Assembly (NCBI RefSeq): GCF_007004645.1
Contig: NZ_ML660025.1
Location: 58,708-122,707, forward strand
Direction: 5' to 3'
DNA length: 64,000 nt
DNA from: Aliiroseovarius halocynthiae
GTDB lineage: Bacteria > Pseudomonadota > Alphaproteobacteria > Rhodobacterales > Rhodobacteraceae
A model generated the notes under the pieces. That model ran no database searches. It was given only the letters and a program-made list of their open reading frames with translations, and was not told the DNA's origin. The translations under genes were made by a program, and so were the position numbers. Positions within the stretch are counted from its first letter, which is position 1. Every line of letters begins with the position of its first letter. Positions 36,253 through 45,629 of this stretch are shown one piece after another.

Positions 36253-36684
36253 ATGGACGATACCGACCGCGAACTTCTGGTTCAGCTTGAAAGCAATGCA
36301 CGGCTTCCGGTGGCAACACTGGCCAGGCGTCTTGGATTGGCGCGATCAACCGTACAGGCGCGCATCGAACGTCTTGAAGAAAAAGGGATTATCGCCGGGT
36401 ATGCCTTGCGATTGGGCGATGCGGCACGCGGTGATCGCATTCGGGCAACGGTCCTGATCTCGATAGAGCCTCGGTCGACCCCGGCTGTTCTGGCCCGCTT
36501 GAAAACGCTCACTCAGGTCGAAGCTGCGCACACTGCGTCGGGCCGTTGGGACATGGTCTTGCAACTGGCCGCCCCGTCGACCGCACTGCTGGACGAAGTG
36601 CTGGACGCGATCGGTGAAATTGACGGGGTGAAAGGATCGGAAAGCCTGATCCACCTCTCGACGCGCATAGATCGGCTGGGCTAA
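36253..36684 (+). CDS. Lrp/AsnC family transcriptional regulator
   Basis: A 143-residue regulator: N-terminal winged helix-turn-helix (DRELLVQLESNARLPVATLA, then LARSTVQARIERLEEKGII) and a RAM domain (residues about 70-140). ATG 36253 is preceded by AGGGGAA. A much longer upstream reading frame is only open antisense to the decarboxylase. It is divergent from the ornithine-type decarboxylase, a plausible target. Confidence 0.88.
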   Translation: MDDTDRELLVQLESNARLPVATLARRLGLARSTVQARIERLEEKGIIAGYALRLGDAARGDRIRATVLISIEPRSTPAVLARLKTLTQVEAAHTASGRWDMVLQLAAPSTALLDEVLDAIGEIDGVKGSESLIHLSTRIDRLG

Positions 36685-36724
36685 CGTCGTCGCGACAAAA
36701 TTATTCCCTTTTGAAGGACACGCT

Positions 36725-38371
36725 GTGATTTCCAGAAATTTTCAGATCGTCAAGACCGCCCCTATCGAAGGTCAGCAGCCGGGCACATCGGGACTGCGCA
36801 AGAAGGTCGCCGTGTTTTCCAAACCGGGGTATCTAGAAACCTATACGCAGGCAATTTTCAACGCGATTGATCCTGCCGGGAAAACATATGTACTTGGCGG
36901 CGACGGGCGCTTTTTCAACGACGCGGCAATCGTCACGATCTTGCGCATGGCGGCGGCCAATGGCGTGGCGAAAATCATCCTTGGACAAGACGGCATATTG
37001 TCGACCCCGGCGGTCAGCCACTTGATCCGCAAACGCAGTGCGGATGGCGGTTTCATCCTGTCAGCCAGTCACAATCCGGGGGGACCTGACGGGGATTTCG
37101 GACTGAAATACAACACCGAAAACGGAGGCCCCGCCCCTGAAGCGCTTACCGACAAAATCGTCGCATGCGCTGAAACGATAGGTGACTACAAGATTGGCGG
37201 CGACCCGTTCGAGGCGTTGGAAACATTGGGCGATCTGGGCCTCTATACATTTGACGGCATGGAGATCGAGATCGTCGATCCGGTCGAAGACTATGCAACA
37301 TTGATGGAGAGTTTGTTCGATTTCGACGCCATCCGGTCAATGATCGCCGGCGGCTTCACCCTGCGGTTCGATGCGATGCATGCAGTAACAGGGCCATATG
37401 CCACTGAAATCCTAGAGCGCCGTCTGGGCGCCGCCCAAGGGTCCGTGGTCAATGGCGTCCCACTGGTTGATTTCGGCGAAGGCCACCCGGACCCAAATCC
37501 GGTCTGGGCGAAAGAGTTGTTTGACCATATGCACGCGCCCGATGCGCCCGACTTTGGGGCAGCATCCGACGGCGATGGAGATCGAAACATGATCGTCGGG
37601 AAGGGCATCTATGTGGCGCCTTCCGACAGCCTTGCCTTGCTAGCAGCAAATGCGCATCTGGCGCCGGGATATGCCAAGGGGATTTCAGGGGTTGCACGCT
37701 CCATGCCAACCTCGGCTGCGTCAGACCGTGTGGCAAAGGCGTTAGGGGTTGAAGCTTTCCAAACACCTACAGGATGGAAGTTCTTCGGCAATTTGCTGGA
37801 CGCCGGACGCGCCACCCTGTGTGGTGAAGAAAGCGCCGGCACAGGCTCGGATCACGTCCGCGAGAAGGACGGGCTATGGGCCGTGCTGTTGTGGTTGAAC
37901 ATTCTGGCCGTGCGTAAAGACAGCGTTGCAGATATCTTGCGCGACCACTGGCAAACCTATGGGCGCGACTATTATTCCCGCCACGATTACGAAGGGTTAG
38001 AGTCAACTTCCGCCAATGCCTTGATGGTCGAACTAAAGGGTAAACTGCCCACCTTACCCGGCCAGATTGCCGCCGGATTGACCGTCACAAAGGCCGAGGA
38101 TTTCGCCTATACAGACCCAATCGACGGATCTGTCGCGATCGGCCAGGGGATCATCCTGACCTTTGAGGGCGGAGCGCGCGCGATGTTGCGCCTGTCAGGC
38201 ACCGGGACCGAGGGCGCGACCCTACGTGTCTATCTTGAGCAATACGCCGATACACAATCTGATTTGGACCGGGATGTGCAAGACGCGCTTAAACCCGTCC
38301 GCGATGCAGCCAGTGAGTTGGCAGGAATCCAGCGCCATACTGGGCGTATGTCGGCAGATGTTGTCAGCTAG
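36725..38371 (+). CDS. pgm: Phosphoglucomutase (alpha-D-glucose specific)
   Basis: Interconverts glucose-1-phosphate and glucose-6-phosphate. It has 548 residues, in the eukaryote-like Pgm size class. The phosphoserine is in LSASHNPGGPDGD (about residue 115), metal loop ASDGDGDRNM (about 280), the sugar-binding CGEESAGTGSDH (about 365), and the C-terminal phosphate loop RLSGTGTEGATLRVY. The start is GTG 36725 with AAGGACA just upstream. Confidence 0.96.
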   Translation: MISRNFQIVKTAPIEGQQPGTSGLRKKVAVFSKPGYLETYTQAIFNAIDPAGKTYVLGGDGRFFNDAAIVTILRMAAANGVAKIILGQDGILSTPAVSHLIRKRSADGGFILSASHNPGGPDGDFGLKYNTENGGPAPEALTDKIVACAETIGDYKIGGDPFEALETLGDLGLYTFDGMEIEIVDPVEDYATLMESLFDFDAIRSMIAGGFTLRFDAMHAVTGPYATEILERRLGAAQGSVVNGVPLVDFGEGHPDPNPVWAKELFDHMHAPDAPDFGAASDGDGDRNMIVGKGIYVAPSDSLALLAANAHLAPGYAKGISGVARSMPTSAASDRVAKALGVEAFQTPTGWKFFGNLLDAGRATLCGEESAGTGSDHVREKDGLWAVLLWLNILAVRKDSVADILRDHWQTYGRDYYSRHDYEGLESTSANALMVELKGKLPTLPGQIAAGLTVTKAEDFAYTDPIDGSVAIGQGIILTFEGGARAMLRLSGTGTEGATLRVYLEQYADTQSDLDRDVQDALKPVRDAASELAGIQRHTGRMSADVVS

Positions 38372-38405
38372 TTCCGAAACACCTTTGCCAACGCGTCAAA
38401 ACAAA

Positions 38406-38431
38406 AACGCCCGGCTGTTCGGCCGGGCGTT
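38406..38431. terminator. Hairpin downstream of pgm
   Basis: AACGCCCGGC (38406-38415) and GCCGGGCGTT (38422-38431) pair perfectly around a 6-base loop. The T run is short (TTGT). It lies 35 bases after the pgm stop and 25 before the end of the convergent gene, so it may serve both. Confidence 0.7.
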
Positions 38432-38455
38432 GTCGTATGTCGTGGCGGGCAGTGC

Positions 38456-38794
38456 CTATTGAGTGACCTCAGTGCAGGTGCCGCGACCCCAACCTGACTT
38501 CGCGCCCGAAGCCGAGACGTTGTATTCGCCATTCTCAACATTCACATTATAGTTGAGGGTATAGCTAAAATCGTCAGCAAACATCAGGAACGTCACCGCA
38601 TTCAAACCCGGATAAACGTTTGCTTCCTTTTTTTCGCCGTCCAGCAGCACATACCCGGCTTTGCCACCATTCGCCGAAACCAGTGTCGCTGCCATTTCTG
38701 GCAGGTTCCCATTTGGAACTTCGCAGTTAAACGTGCGTTCTTGGGCCAGCGCCATGGTGGGGGTAAAGGCCAGAAGAAGAAGTGCTTTTTTCAT
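38456..38794 (-). CDS. Small exported protein of unknown function
   Basis: A 112-residue protein starting MKKALLLLAFTPTMALAQ, a clear signal peptide of about 18 residues. The mature part has two cysteines (FNCEVPNG and RGTCTEV) likely to form a disulphide, and a beta-rich pattern (FSYTLNYNVNVENGEYNVSA). I do not recognise the family. The start at 38794 is chosen because upstream codons add a polar extension ahead of the signal peptide. Confidence 0.7.
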   Translation of the reverse strand: MKKALLLLAFTPTMALAQERTFNCEVPNGNLPEMAATLVSANGGKAGYVLLDGEKKEANVYPGLNAVTFLMFADDFSYTLNYNVNVENGEYNVSASGAKSGWGRGTCTEVTQ

Positions 38795-39068
38795 GTGTAT
38801 TCGCCTGTTGATCCGGGTTTCCGTCAGACAGCTAAGCTTGATCCGTCGCGTGAGCGGAACTGCTAGGGGTTGATTATGGCAGTTTTTTGTCAAAACCCCT
38901 TCAAACTCTTGCTTAAGTTAACCAACCTTTCATCTTTTTTGCGCACCGGGCCGCCAAGCCCCGTCGGGCATTTTTGTCATTCCCTTGTTTGGCGGGGCAA
39001 GCCGGGGTTTCCCTTTGCCGCCCACTTGGGTAAACGGACGTGAATTCAGATGATCTGGGACGACCACC

Positions 39069-42000
39069 ATGGCCATGGACAAGACCTTCGACGCAAGCGC
39101 TTCAGAAGCGCGGATTTACGAAAAATGGGAAAGCTCGGGCGCTTTCAAGGCGGGCGCGAATGCCAAGCCGGGGGCAGACAGCTTCACCATCATGATCCCG
39201 CCCCCCAACGTGACTGGCGCACTGCATCTGGGCCACGCGTTCAACAACACGCTGCAGGACATCCTGATCCGTTGGCACCGCATGCGCGGCTTTGACACGC
39301 TGTGGCAGCCCGGTCAGGACCACGCGGGCATCGCCACCCAGCTTCAGGTCGAAAAGATGCTGGCAGAAACTCAGCAGCCCGGTCGACGTGAACTGGGCCG
39401 CGAGAAGTTTCTGGAAAAGGTCTGGGAATGGAAGGGCGAATACGGCTCGACCATCATTGAACAGCTGAAACGTCTGGGGTCCACCTGCGACTGGTCGCGC
39501 AACGCCTTCACCATGGCGGGCGCACCCGGCGATCCGCGCACGGGTCACGAGAACTCGGCCAACTTCCATGACGCCGTTCTGAAGGTCTTCGTCGATATGT
39601 ACGACAAGGGGCTGATTTATCGCGGCAAGCGTCTGGTCAACTGGGACCCGCATTTCGAAACCGCGATTTCCGATCTTGAAGTCGAGAACATCGAAACCCC
39701 TGGCCATATGTGGCATTTCAAATACCCGCTGGCGGGCGGGGCAACCTATACCTATGTCGAAAAAGACGAGGACGGGAATGTCACGCTTAGCGAGACGCGT
39801 GATTACATCTCGATCGCGACGACCCGCCCTGAAACCATGCTGGGCGATGGCGCGGTTGCTGTGCACCCGGATGACGAACGCTATGCGCCCATCGTGGGCA
39901 AGCTGTGCGAAATCCCTGTGGGTCCGAAAGAGCATCGCCGCCTGATCCCGATCATAACGGATGAATATCCCGATATGAACTTTGGATCCGGTGCGGTGAA
40001 GATCACCGGCGCGCATGACTTCAACGACTATCAGGTCGCCAAGCGCGGCGGCATCCCGATGTATTCGCTGATGGACACCCGTGGCGCAATGCGTGCGGAT
40101 GGTCGTCCCTATGCGGAAGAGGCCGAGATTGCCCAGCGCATTGCCAATGGCGAAGAGGATTTCGACGAGGCGAAGATCGCCGCAATGAACCTTGTCCCGG
40201 ACGAATATCGTGGGCTGGATCGTTTCGAGGCCCGCAAGCTGGTGGTTGACCAGATCACCGCCGAGGGTCTGGCCGTGATGCATGACGTCACGCGGGTTCA
40301 GAAGGACGAGGACGGGAACGAGACCCAAATCACCGAGACCGTGCCTTACGTCGAAAACAAGCCGATCATGCAGCCCTTCGGTGACCGCTCGAACGTCGTG
40401 ATCGAGCCGATGCTGACCGACCAGTGGTTCGTGGACGCCGAGAAGATCGCCGGCCCAGCGCTGGATGCCGTGCGGAACGGTGACGTGAAAATCCTACCCG
40501 AAAGCGGCGAGAAGACCTTCTATCATTGGCTGGAAAACATCGAGCCGTGGTGTATTTCCCGACAGCTCTGGTGGGGGCATCAGGTGCCGGTTTGGTATGG
40601 GCCGCCTATCATGAAGGACCACTCGATCGAGGACTCCACGGCATACTTCCATCCAGACAACACTCTCGTGGAGCGCAAATCTTTCTGCGCTGCAAGCGAA
40701 GAAGAAGCGTTTACACAAGCCAAAGCCTACTACGCTGAAGGATTGGGGTACGATGTCGACATTGTGGACATCGAAAACTACGATTCTCAGGCCACAGGTG
40801 GTTGGAGTCGGGACAGCGACGGTAATATTACCGAGATCGCAATCGCACGCGACCCCGACGTGCTGGACACGTGGTTCTCGTCGGGCCTCTGGCCCTTTGG
40901 CACTCTGGGCTGGCCTCAAAACACAGACGAGCTGAACCGCTTCTTCCCCGGTGACGTGCTGATCACCGGGCAGGACATCCTGTTCTTCTGGGTCGCGCGC
41001 ATGATGATGATGTCGCAGGCCGTCTGCCAGAAAAACCCGTTCCACACGGTCTATCTGCACGGGCTTGTCCGTGACGAGAAGGGCAAAAAAATGGCCAAGA
41101 CCACCGGCAACGTGGTCAATCCGCTGGATATCATTGACGAATACGGCGCGGATGCTTTGCGGTTTACCAACACGGCCATGGCCTCGATCGGGGGCGTGTT
41201 GAAAATGTCCAAGGATCGGGTGGCTGGATACCGGAATTTCGGCACCAAACTTTGGAATGCTGCAAGATTTGCGGAAATGAACGACTGTAAACCGGTCGCT
41301 GATTTCGACCCCACAAGCCCGACGCAGACGGTGAACCGCTGGATTATCTCGGAAACCGCAAAGATCCGCGAAGACGTGGATACGGCGCTGACCGCCTATC
41401 GTTTCAATGACGCCGCGCATGGGCTTTACGCATATGTCTGGGGCAAGGTTTGCGACTGGTATGTGGAATTCTCGAAGCCACTTCTGAACTCGGAAGACGA
41501 GGCCGTACTGGCCGAGACCCGCGCGACCATGGCATGGGTCATCGACCAGTGTCTGATCATGCTGCACCCGATTATGCCGTTTGTGACAGAAGAGCTGTGG
41601 GGCCAGATCGTCGAGCGCCCGAAGATGCTGATCCACGCGGATTGGCCGGAATATGGCGGTGAGCTGTTGGACGAAGACGCCGCGCGCGAGATGAACTGGG
41701 TGATTTCGTTGATCGAAAACATCCGCTCTGCCCGTTCGCAGATGCACGTGCCCGCCGGCCTGAAAATCCCAGTGATTCAGCAGGAACTGGACGCGGCTGG
41801 CCGCACCGCCTTGGAAAACAACCAAGCGCTGGTGATGCGCATGGCGCGTGTCGACTCGATCACGGAAATGGCCGAGCTGCCCAAGGGCTGCATCACCGTT
41901 GCTGTTGCGGGAGGCATCTTCGCGCTTCCGTTGGCCGAGATCATCGACGTAGACGAGGAAATCGCGCGGCTTGAGAAGTCTCTGGGTAAGCTGGCCAAGG

Positions 42001-42152
42001 AATTGGGCGGGCTGCGCGGGCGTCTGAAGAACCCCAAGTTTGCGGAAAACGCCCCGCCCGAGGTTCTGGCCGAGACGAGGGCGAACCTTGCTGCCCGCGA
42101 AGAGGAAGAGGCGACGCTGAACGCCGCACTCGATCGCTTGAAAGAAATCTAA
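39069..42152 (+). CDS. valS: Valyl-tRNA synthetase
   Basis: Class I aminoacyl-tRNA synthetase, 1027 residues. HIGH signature in [16 protein letters not shown] (about residue 52), KMSKS-type motif [15 protein letters not shown] (about residue 680, with alanine in place of the first serine). The editing domain lies between ([17 protein letters not shown]). A C-terminal coiled-coil arm is seen from about residue 960 ([20 protein letters not shown]). It is slightly longer than the E. coli enzyme because of an insertion at about 530-590. Confidence 0.97.
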   Translation: MAMDKTFDASASEARIYEKWESSGAFKAGANAKPGADSFTIMIPPPNVTGALHLGHAFNNTLQDILIRWHRMRGFDTLWQPGQDHAGIATQLQVEKMLAETQQPGRRELGREKFLEKVWEWKGEYGSTIIEQLKRLGSTCDWSRNAFTMAGAPGDPRTGHENSANFHDAVLKVFVDMYDKGLIYRGKRLVNWDPHFETAISDLEVENIETPGHMWHFKYPLAGGATYTYVEKDEDGNVTLSETRDYISIATTRPETMLGDGAVAVHPDDERYAPIVGKLCEIPVGPKEHRRLIPIITDEYPDMNFGSGAVKITGAHDFNDYQVAKRGGIPMYSLMDTRGAMRADGRPYAEEAEIAQRIANGEEDFDEAKIAAMNLVPDEYRGLDRFEARKLVVDQITAEGLAVMHDVTRVQKDEDGNETQITETVPYVENKPIMQPFGDRSNVVIEPMLTDQWFVDAEKIAGPALDAVRNGDVKILPESGEKTFYHWLENIEPWCISRQLWWGHQVPVWYGPPIMKDHSIEDSTAYFHPDNTLVERKSFCAASEEEAFTQAKAYYAEGLGYDVDIVDIENYDSQATGGWSRDSDGNITEIAIARDPDVLDTWFSSGLWPFGTLGWPQNTDELNRFFPGDVLITGQDILFFWVARMMMMSQAVCQKNPFHTVYLHGLVRDEKGKKMAKTTGNVVNPLDIIDEYGADALRFTNTAMASIGGVLKMSKDRVAGYRNFGTKLWNAARFAEMNDCKPVADFDPTSPTQTVNRWIISETAKIREDVDTALTAYRFNDAAHGLYAYVWGKVCDWYVEFSKPLLNSEDEAVLAETRATMAWVIDQCLIMLHPIMPFVTEELWGQIVERPKMLIHADWPEYGGELLDEDAAREMNWVISLIENIRSARSQMHVPAGLKIPVIQQELDAAGRTALENNQALVMRMARVDSITEMAELPKGCITVAVAGGIFALPLAEIIDVDEEIARLEKSLGKLAKELGGLRGRLKNPKFAENAPPEVLAETRANLAAREEEEATLNAALDRLKEI

Positions 42153-42157
42153 AGGAC

Positions 42158-42184
42158 AGGCCGGGGCGACCCGGCCTTTTCTTT
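42158..42184 (+). terminator. Terminator of valS
   Basis: AGGCCGGG (42158-42165) pairs with CCCGGCCT (42170-42177) around a GCGA loop and is followed by TTTTCTTTT. Confidence 0.9.
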
Positions 42185-42194
42185 TGCGCGGTGG

Positions 42195-42371
42195 CTACGG
42201 CACCAGCCGCTCAACCGCCCGCATCATGCCCATGGATTTGTCATAGACCAGCGTCAAAACCCGGCGCATCGGCGGGGTTTTGGCGGCTTGCACGGCCACC
42301 TGAGGCATCCGCGTCGCGGCCCCCGCAGCGGCGGCGGAGGCAAGGAATGTGCGTCGGTTCATTTGGGGCAT
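42195..42371 (-). CDS. Very small twin-arginine-leader protein
   Basis: A 58-residue reading frame starting at 42371 with GGAGGG 7 bases upstream. The N-terminus reads MPQMNRRTFLASAAAAGAAT, a typical Tat signal (RRTFLA) with an alanine-rich hydrophobic segment. The remaining 35 residues, including RRVLTLVYDKSMGMM, are short and basic. An alternative start 9 bases downstream gives MNRRTF. It may be a small exported peptide. I recognise no function. Confidence 0.6.
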   Translation of the reverse strand: MPQMNRRTFLASAAAAGAATRMPQVAVQAAKTPPMRRVLTLVYDKSMGMMRAVERLVP

Positions 42372-42467
42372 ACTCGGCCCTCCATTTATTAAGAACCATT
42401 CTCAACTAAGCATGATCTACGCGATTTCAACCTTGCCCGCCCGCGCCCGCCCTGCTCTAACGCGCAT

Positions 42468-43580
42468 ATGACCAAGACCTATGCCCGCCTGACCCCGCTT
42501 GCCGACAGCCTTCCCGCCACCGTGCCCTTCGTTGGCCCCGAAACGCAGGAACGCAGCCGAGGCCACGCCTTTGCCGCGCGGCTGGGGGCGAATGAAAACA
42601 CCTTTGGCCCCTCACCCAAGGCAATCGCGGCGATGTCCAATGCTGCAACTGATGTCTGGATGTATGGAGACCCCGAAAACTTTGATCTGCGCCATGCTCT
42701 GGCGGCGCATCATGGCATTGCCCCTGAAAACATTCTGGTCGGCGAAGGGATCGACGGAATTCTAGGTTATTTGGGCAGGCTTCTGATCGAACCGGGCGAT
42801 AAAGTGGTGACCTCGCAGGGCGCCTATCCAACATTTAATTATCACGTGGCCGGATTTGGCGGAGTGCTGGGAACAGTGCCCTATATAGACGATCACGAAG
42901 ACCCAAATGCCTTGATCGCCAAAGCGGCAGAGGTGGGCGCAAAGCTGGTTTATATCGCCAACCCGGACAACCCGATGGGCACATGGCATAGTGCCGACAC
43001 CATCCAGCGCATGATCGATGCGGTGCCTGATGGCTGTCTGTTGGTGCTGGACGAAGCCTATATCGAATTCGCCCCCGAGGGCACGGCGCCGACCCTGAAC
43101 ATAGAAGACCCGCGTGTGATCCGAATGCGCACCTTCTCAAAGGCTTACGGGATGGCTGGCGCACGCGTTGGTTATGCCATCGCACAAGCCGAACTCATCA
43201 CCGCCTTCAACAAGATCCGAAATCATTTCGGCATGTGCCGGATCAGTCAGGCAGGCGCTTTGGCGGCTTTGGATGATCAGCCGTATTTAGCAGAAGTGGT
43301 GCAGAATGTGGCTGGCGCACGAGCGCGCATTGACCAGATTGCGCGCGACAATGGGTTAAGCACTCTGCCCTCGGCCACCAATTTCGTGGCCGTAGATTGC
43401 GGCCGGGATGCCGGTTTTGCCAAGGCCGTCCTGGATCAGTTGATCGCGCTGGACGTATTTGTACGCATGCCGTTTGCGCCCCCGCAAAACCGCTGCATCC
43501 GCATTTCAGCAGGGCGCCCGGACGAGCTGGACATCTTCGCCTCGGCCCTTCCCAAAGCGCTGGCGGCGGCGCGGGTCTAA
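42468..43580 (+). CDS. Histidinol-phosphate aminotransferase-like PLP aminotransferase
   Basis: Class I/II fold-type I aminotransferase, 370 residues. Visible are LGANENTFGPSP (substrate/PLP N-terminal), NPDNPMGTW, the PLP-binding lysine in TFSKAYGMAGARVGYA (about residue 225) and the phosphate-contact arginine RISAGRPDEL near the C-terminus. It is close to HisC, but no his genes surround it, so it may be a broad-specificity aromatic or other amino-acid aminotransferase. Confidence 0.85.
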   Translation: MTKTYARLTPLADSLPATVPFVGPETQERSRGHAFAARLGANENTFGPSPKAIAAMSNAATDVWMYGDPENFDLRHALAAHHGIAPENILVGEGIDGILGYLGRLLIEPGDKVVTSQGAYPTFNYHVAGFGGVLGTVPYIDDHEDPNALIAKAAEVGAKLVYIANPDNPMGTWHSADTIQRMIDAVPDGCLLVLDEAYIEFAPEGTAPTLNIEDPRVIRMRTFSKAYGMAGARVGYAIAQAELITAFNKIRNHFGMCRISQAGALAALDDQPYLAEVVQNVAGARARIDQIARDNGLSTLPSATNFVAVDCGRDAGFAKAVLDQLIALDVFVRMPFAPPQNRCIRISAGRPDELDIFASALPKALAAARV

Positions 43581-44791
43581 GCCTCGGCAATCACCTTGGC
43601 TGCTGCGGGCAGTGCCCCGTCTCCGTGCGGGATGCCAAGCGCGATCAGCCCCGACTGAATGGCGGATAGTGCCCCCATCACCATTGGCGCGTTCACATGC
43701 CCCATATGCCCCAGACGAAAGAACCCGTCGCCCTTGGGGTCGTCAGGCGTGGACATGCCAAGGCCAATCCCAAGGGTCACGCCCATCTTCTGCTCGGTCC
43801 AGTCCCGCAGCGCAGTGCCATACGGCGCGCCGACATGCAGGGATGTCACAGCGGTCGAGCGCAACGCAGGATCGGCCACATTCATCTGAAGCGGGCCATC
43901 AGCGGCCCATATGTCAAATGCCGCCCAAATCGCCTGGGCAAGGTGGGCGTGACGGGCCCAGACCGCCTCGATCCCACCTTCTTCGGCGATCATCGCCAAT
44001 GACTCGCGCAGGCCATACAGGTGGTGCGTGGGCGCGGTACCACCAAAATACTGATAGAAGAGGTCTGGATTGGCCCGCGGTGCCCAGTCCCAATATCTCG
44101 AGACGCGCGAAAGGTTCGCCTGCACAGCCGCGGCCTTGTCGTTGAAAAACACAAATCCCACACCCGGAGGCACCATCAGCCCTTTTTGCGAGGCGGCAAC
44201 AGCCACATCCACGCCCCAAGCGTCCATTTCAAACCGGTCGCAGCCCATCGACGCGATGCAATCGACCATCAAAAGCGCAGGATGCCCGGCGGCATTCATC
44301 GCCGCCCGCGCAGCCATTACGTCATTCCTGATCGAGGTCGAAGTATCCACATGGGTCAGCAACACGGCTTTCAAATCATGCGTGGTGTCCGCGCGCAGCA
44401 GCTCTTCGATCCGCTCTGGATTGACTGGGGCTTGCATGCCGAACTCTTCGATCACAGGCACTATGCCCAATCCGGTTGCCATCTCATGCCAGCCATGACC
44501 AAAGCGCCCGGTGCACAGCGACAAAACCTTGCCGCCCGGTGACAAGGTGTTCGATAGCGCCGCTTCCCACGTGCCATGTCCATTGGCAATGTATATTGCC
44601 ACGTTGTGCTGAGTACGCGCGACGGATCTCAATCCATCGATCAGGCCCGGCATCATGTCCACGACCTCGCCCGCATAGATATTGGGCGCAGCGCGGTGCA
44701 TCGCCTGCAACACGCGATCGGGCATGACCGAAGGGCCGGGAATGGCCAGATAGGAACGACCGTGGGACAGAGGCATAGGCAGATCTTTCAT
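43577..44791 (-). CDS. Class V aminotransferase (alanine/serine-glyoxylate type)
   Basis: PLP-dependent aminotransferase of the serine/alanine-glyoxylate family, 404 residues. Glyoxylate-type landmarks are IPGPSVMPDRVL at the N-terminus, GHGTWEAALSNTLSPG, DCIASMGCDRFEMD and the PLP lysine in AASQKGLMVPPG (about residue 207). Start is 44791, or Met6 at 44776. It probably feeds glycine from glyoxylate, or serine-cycle type reactions. It overlaps the convergent aminotransferase gene by 4 bases. Confidence 0.88.
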   Translation of the reverse strand: MKDLPMPLSHGRSYLAIPGPSVMPDRVLQAMHRAAPNIYAGEVVDMMPGLIDGLRSVARTQHNVAIYIANGHGTWEAALSNTLSPGGKVLSLCTGRFGHGWHEMATGLGIVPVIEEFGMQAPVNPERIEELLRADTTHDLKAVLLTHVDTSTSIRNDVMAARAAMNAAGHPALLMVDCIASMGCDRFEMDAWGVDVAVAASQKGLMVPPGVGFVFFNDKAAAVQANLSRVSRYWDWAPRANPDLFYQYFGGTAPTHHLYGLRESLAMIAEEGGIEAVWARHAHLAQAIWAAFDIWAADGPLQMNVADPALRSTAVTSLHVGAPYGTALRDWTEQKMGVTLGIGLGMSTPDDPKGDGFFRLGHMGHVNAPMVMGALSAIQSGLIALGIPHGDGALPAAAKVIAEA

Positions 44792-44945
44792 TTCTCAATC
44801 CCCAAGCGGTAAAGCGCGGATATCTTTGCGTCAACGTCGGTGTAAGGGTTGATGTCATGGCCGCCCGCTTGTTTGTGACGCTTGGACAAGCTACATCCCA
44901 TAGGTGCCCCTTTTGGGCGGAATGTCAAAACTGGACCGGAACAGC

Positions 44946-45629
44946 ATGTTCAAGAGCTTGTATGCCAAGATCAAACAACGCGAACGTGCGTGGAAGCACG
45001 GGTTCGGGATGGATATTTCCACACCCGAAGGTCGGCGCGATGCGCGGCGACACAACAACCTTGTGGATCACGCTTTCATTCGTCGGATCTTGCCCAATCG
45101 CTATCAGCTTTCTTCTGATGCGTGGCGATCAAACCAGCCTGATCCGGTGCATTTTCCTGCTCTTAAACAGGCTGGGATCAAAACCGTCATCAACCTGCGG
45201 GGCGAAGACAAATACTCTTATTACCTGTTCGAAGTCGAAGCGTGTCGCGACTTTAACATGTCGTTGATAAACCACCCACTTTTTGCGCGGGTGTTAGGCA
45301 CGGCGGACGAGTATCTTGAACTGCTTGACATTATGGAATGCGCCGAAAAACCGTTTCTGATCCACTGCAAATCTGGTGCTGACCGCACCGGGGTCGCTTC
45401 GGCGCTGTATCTGCTAGATCAACGTAGCGCGACGCCCGAAGAAGCTTGCGCACAACTGTCGTTGAAATACGCACATCAGCGCTGGTCAAAGGCTGGCATT
45501 CTGGATGCAATGATCGAAACCTATGCCGACCACTATCGCCACGATCCAATCTCAATCCGCGACTGGCTGGCGAACTACTATGACCGCGACGCCATTACCC
45601 AAGCTTTTCAGGTCAAACGGAAAAAATGA
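44946..45629 (+). CDS. Tyrosine/dual-specificity phosphatase-like protein
   Basis: A 227-residue phosphatase. The P-loop is HCKSGADRTG (C-X5-R, about residue 138), preceded by an acidic loop region and NLRGEDKYSYYLFE, resembling the tyrosine/dual-specificity phosphatases of Rhodobacteraceae. The start is uncertain: 44922 or 44946. I prefer MFKSLYAK at 44946. Its stop overlaps the start of a lipid-type ABC transporter (ATGA), so the two are translationally coupled and probably act on the same envelope process. Confidence 0.82.
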   Translation: MFKSLYAKIKQRERAWKHGFGMDISTPEGRRDARRHNNLVDHAFIRRILPNRYQLSSDAWRSNQPDPVHFPALKQAGIKTVINLRGEDKYSYYLFEVEACRDFNMSLINHPLFARVLGTADEYLELLDIMECAEKPFLIHCKSGADRTGVASALYLLDQRSATPEEACAQLSLKYAHQRWSKAGILDAMIETYADHYRHDPISIRDWLANYYDRDAITQAFQVKRKK

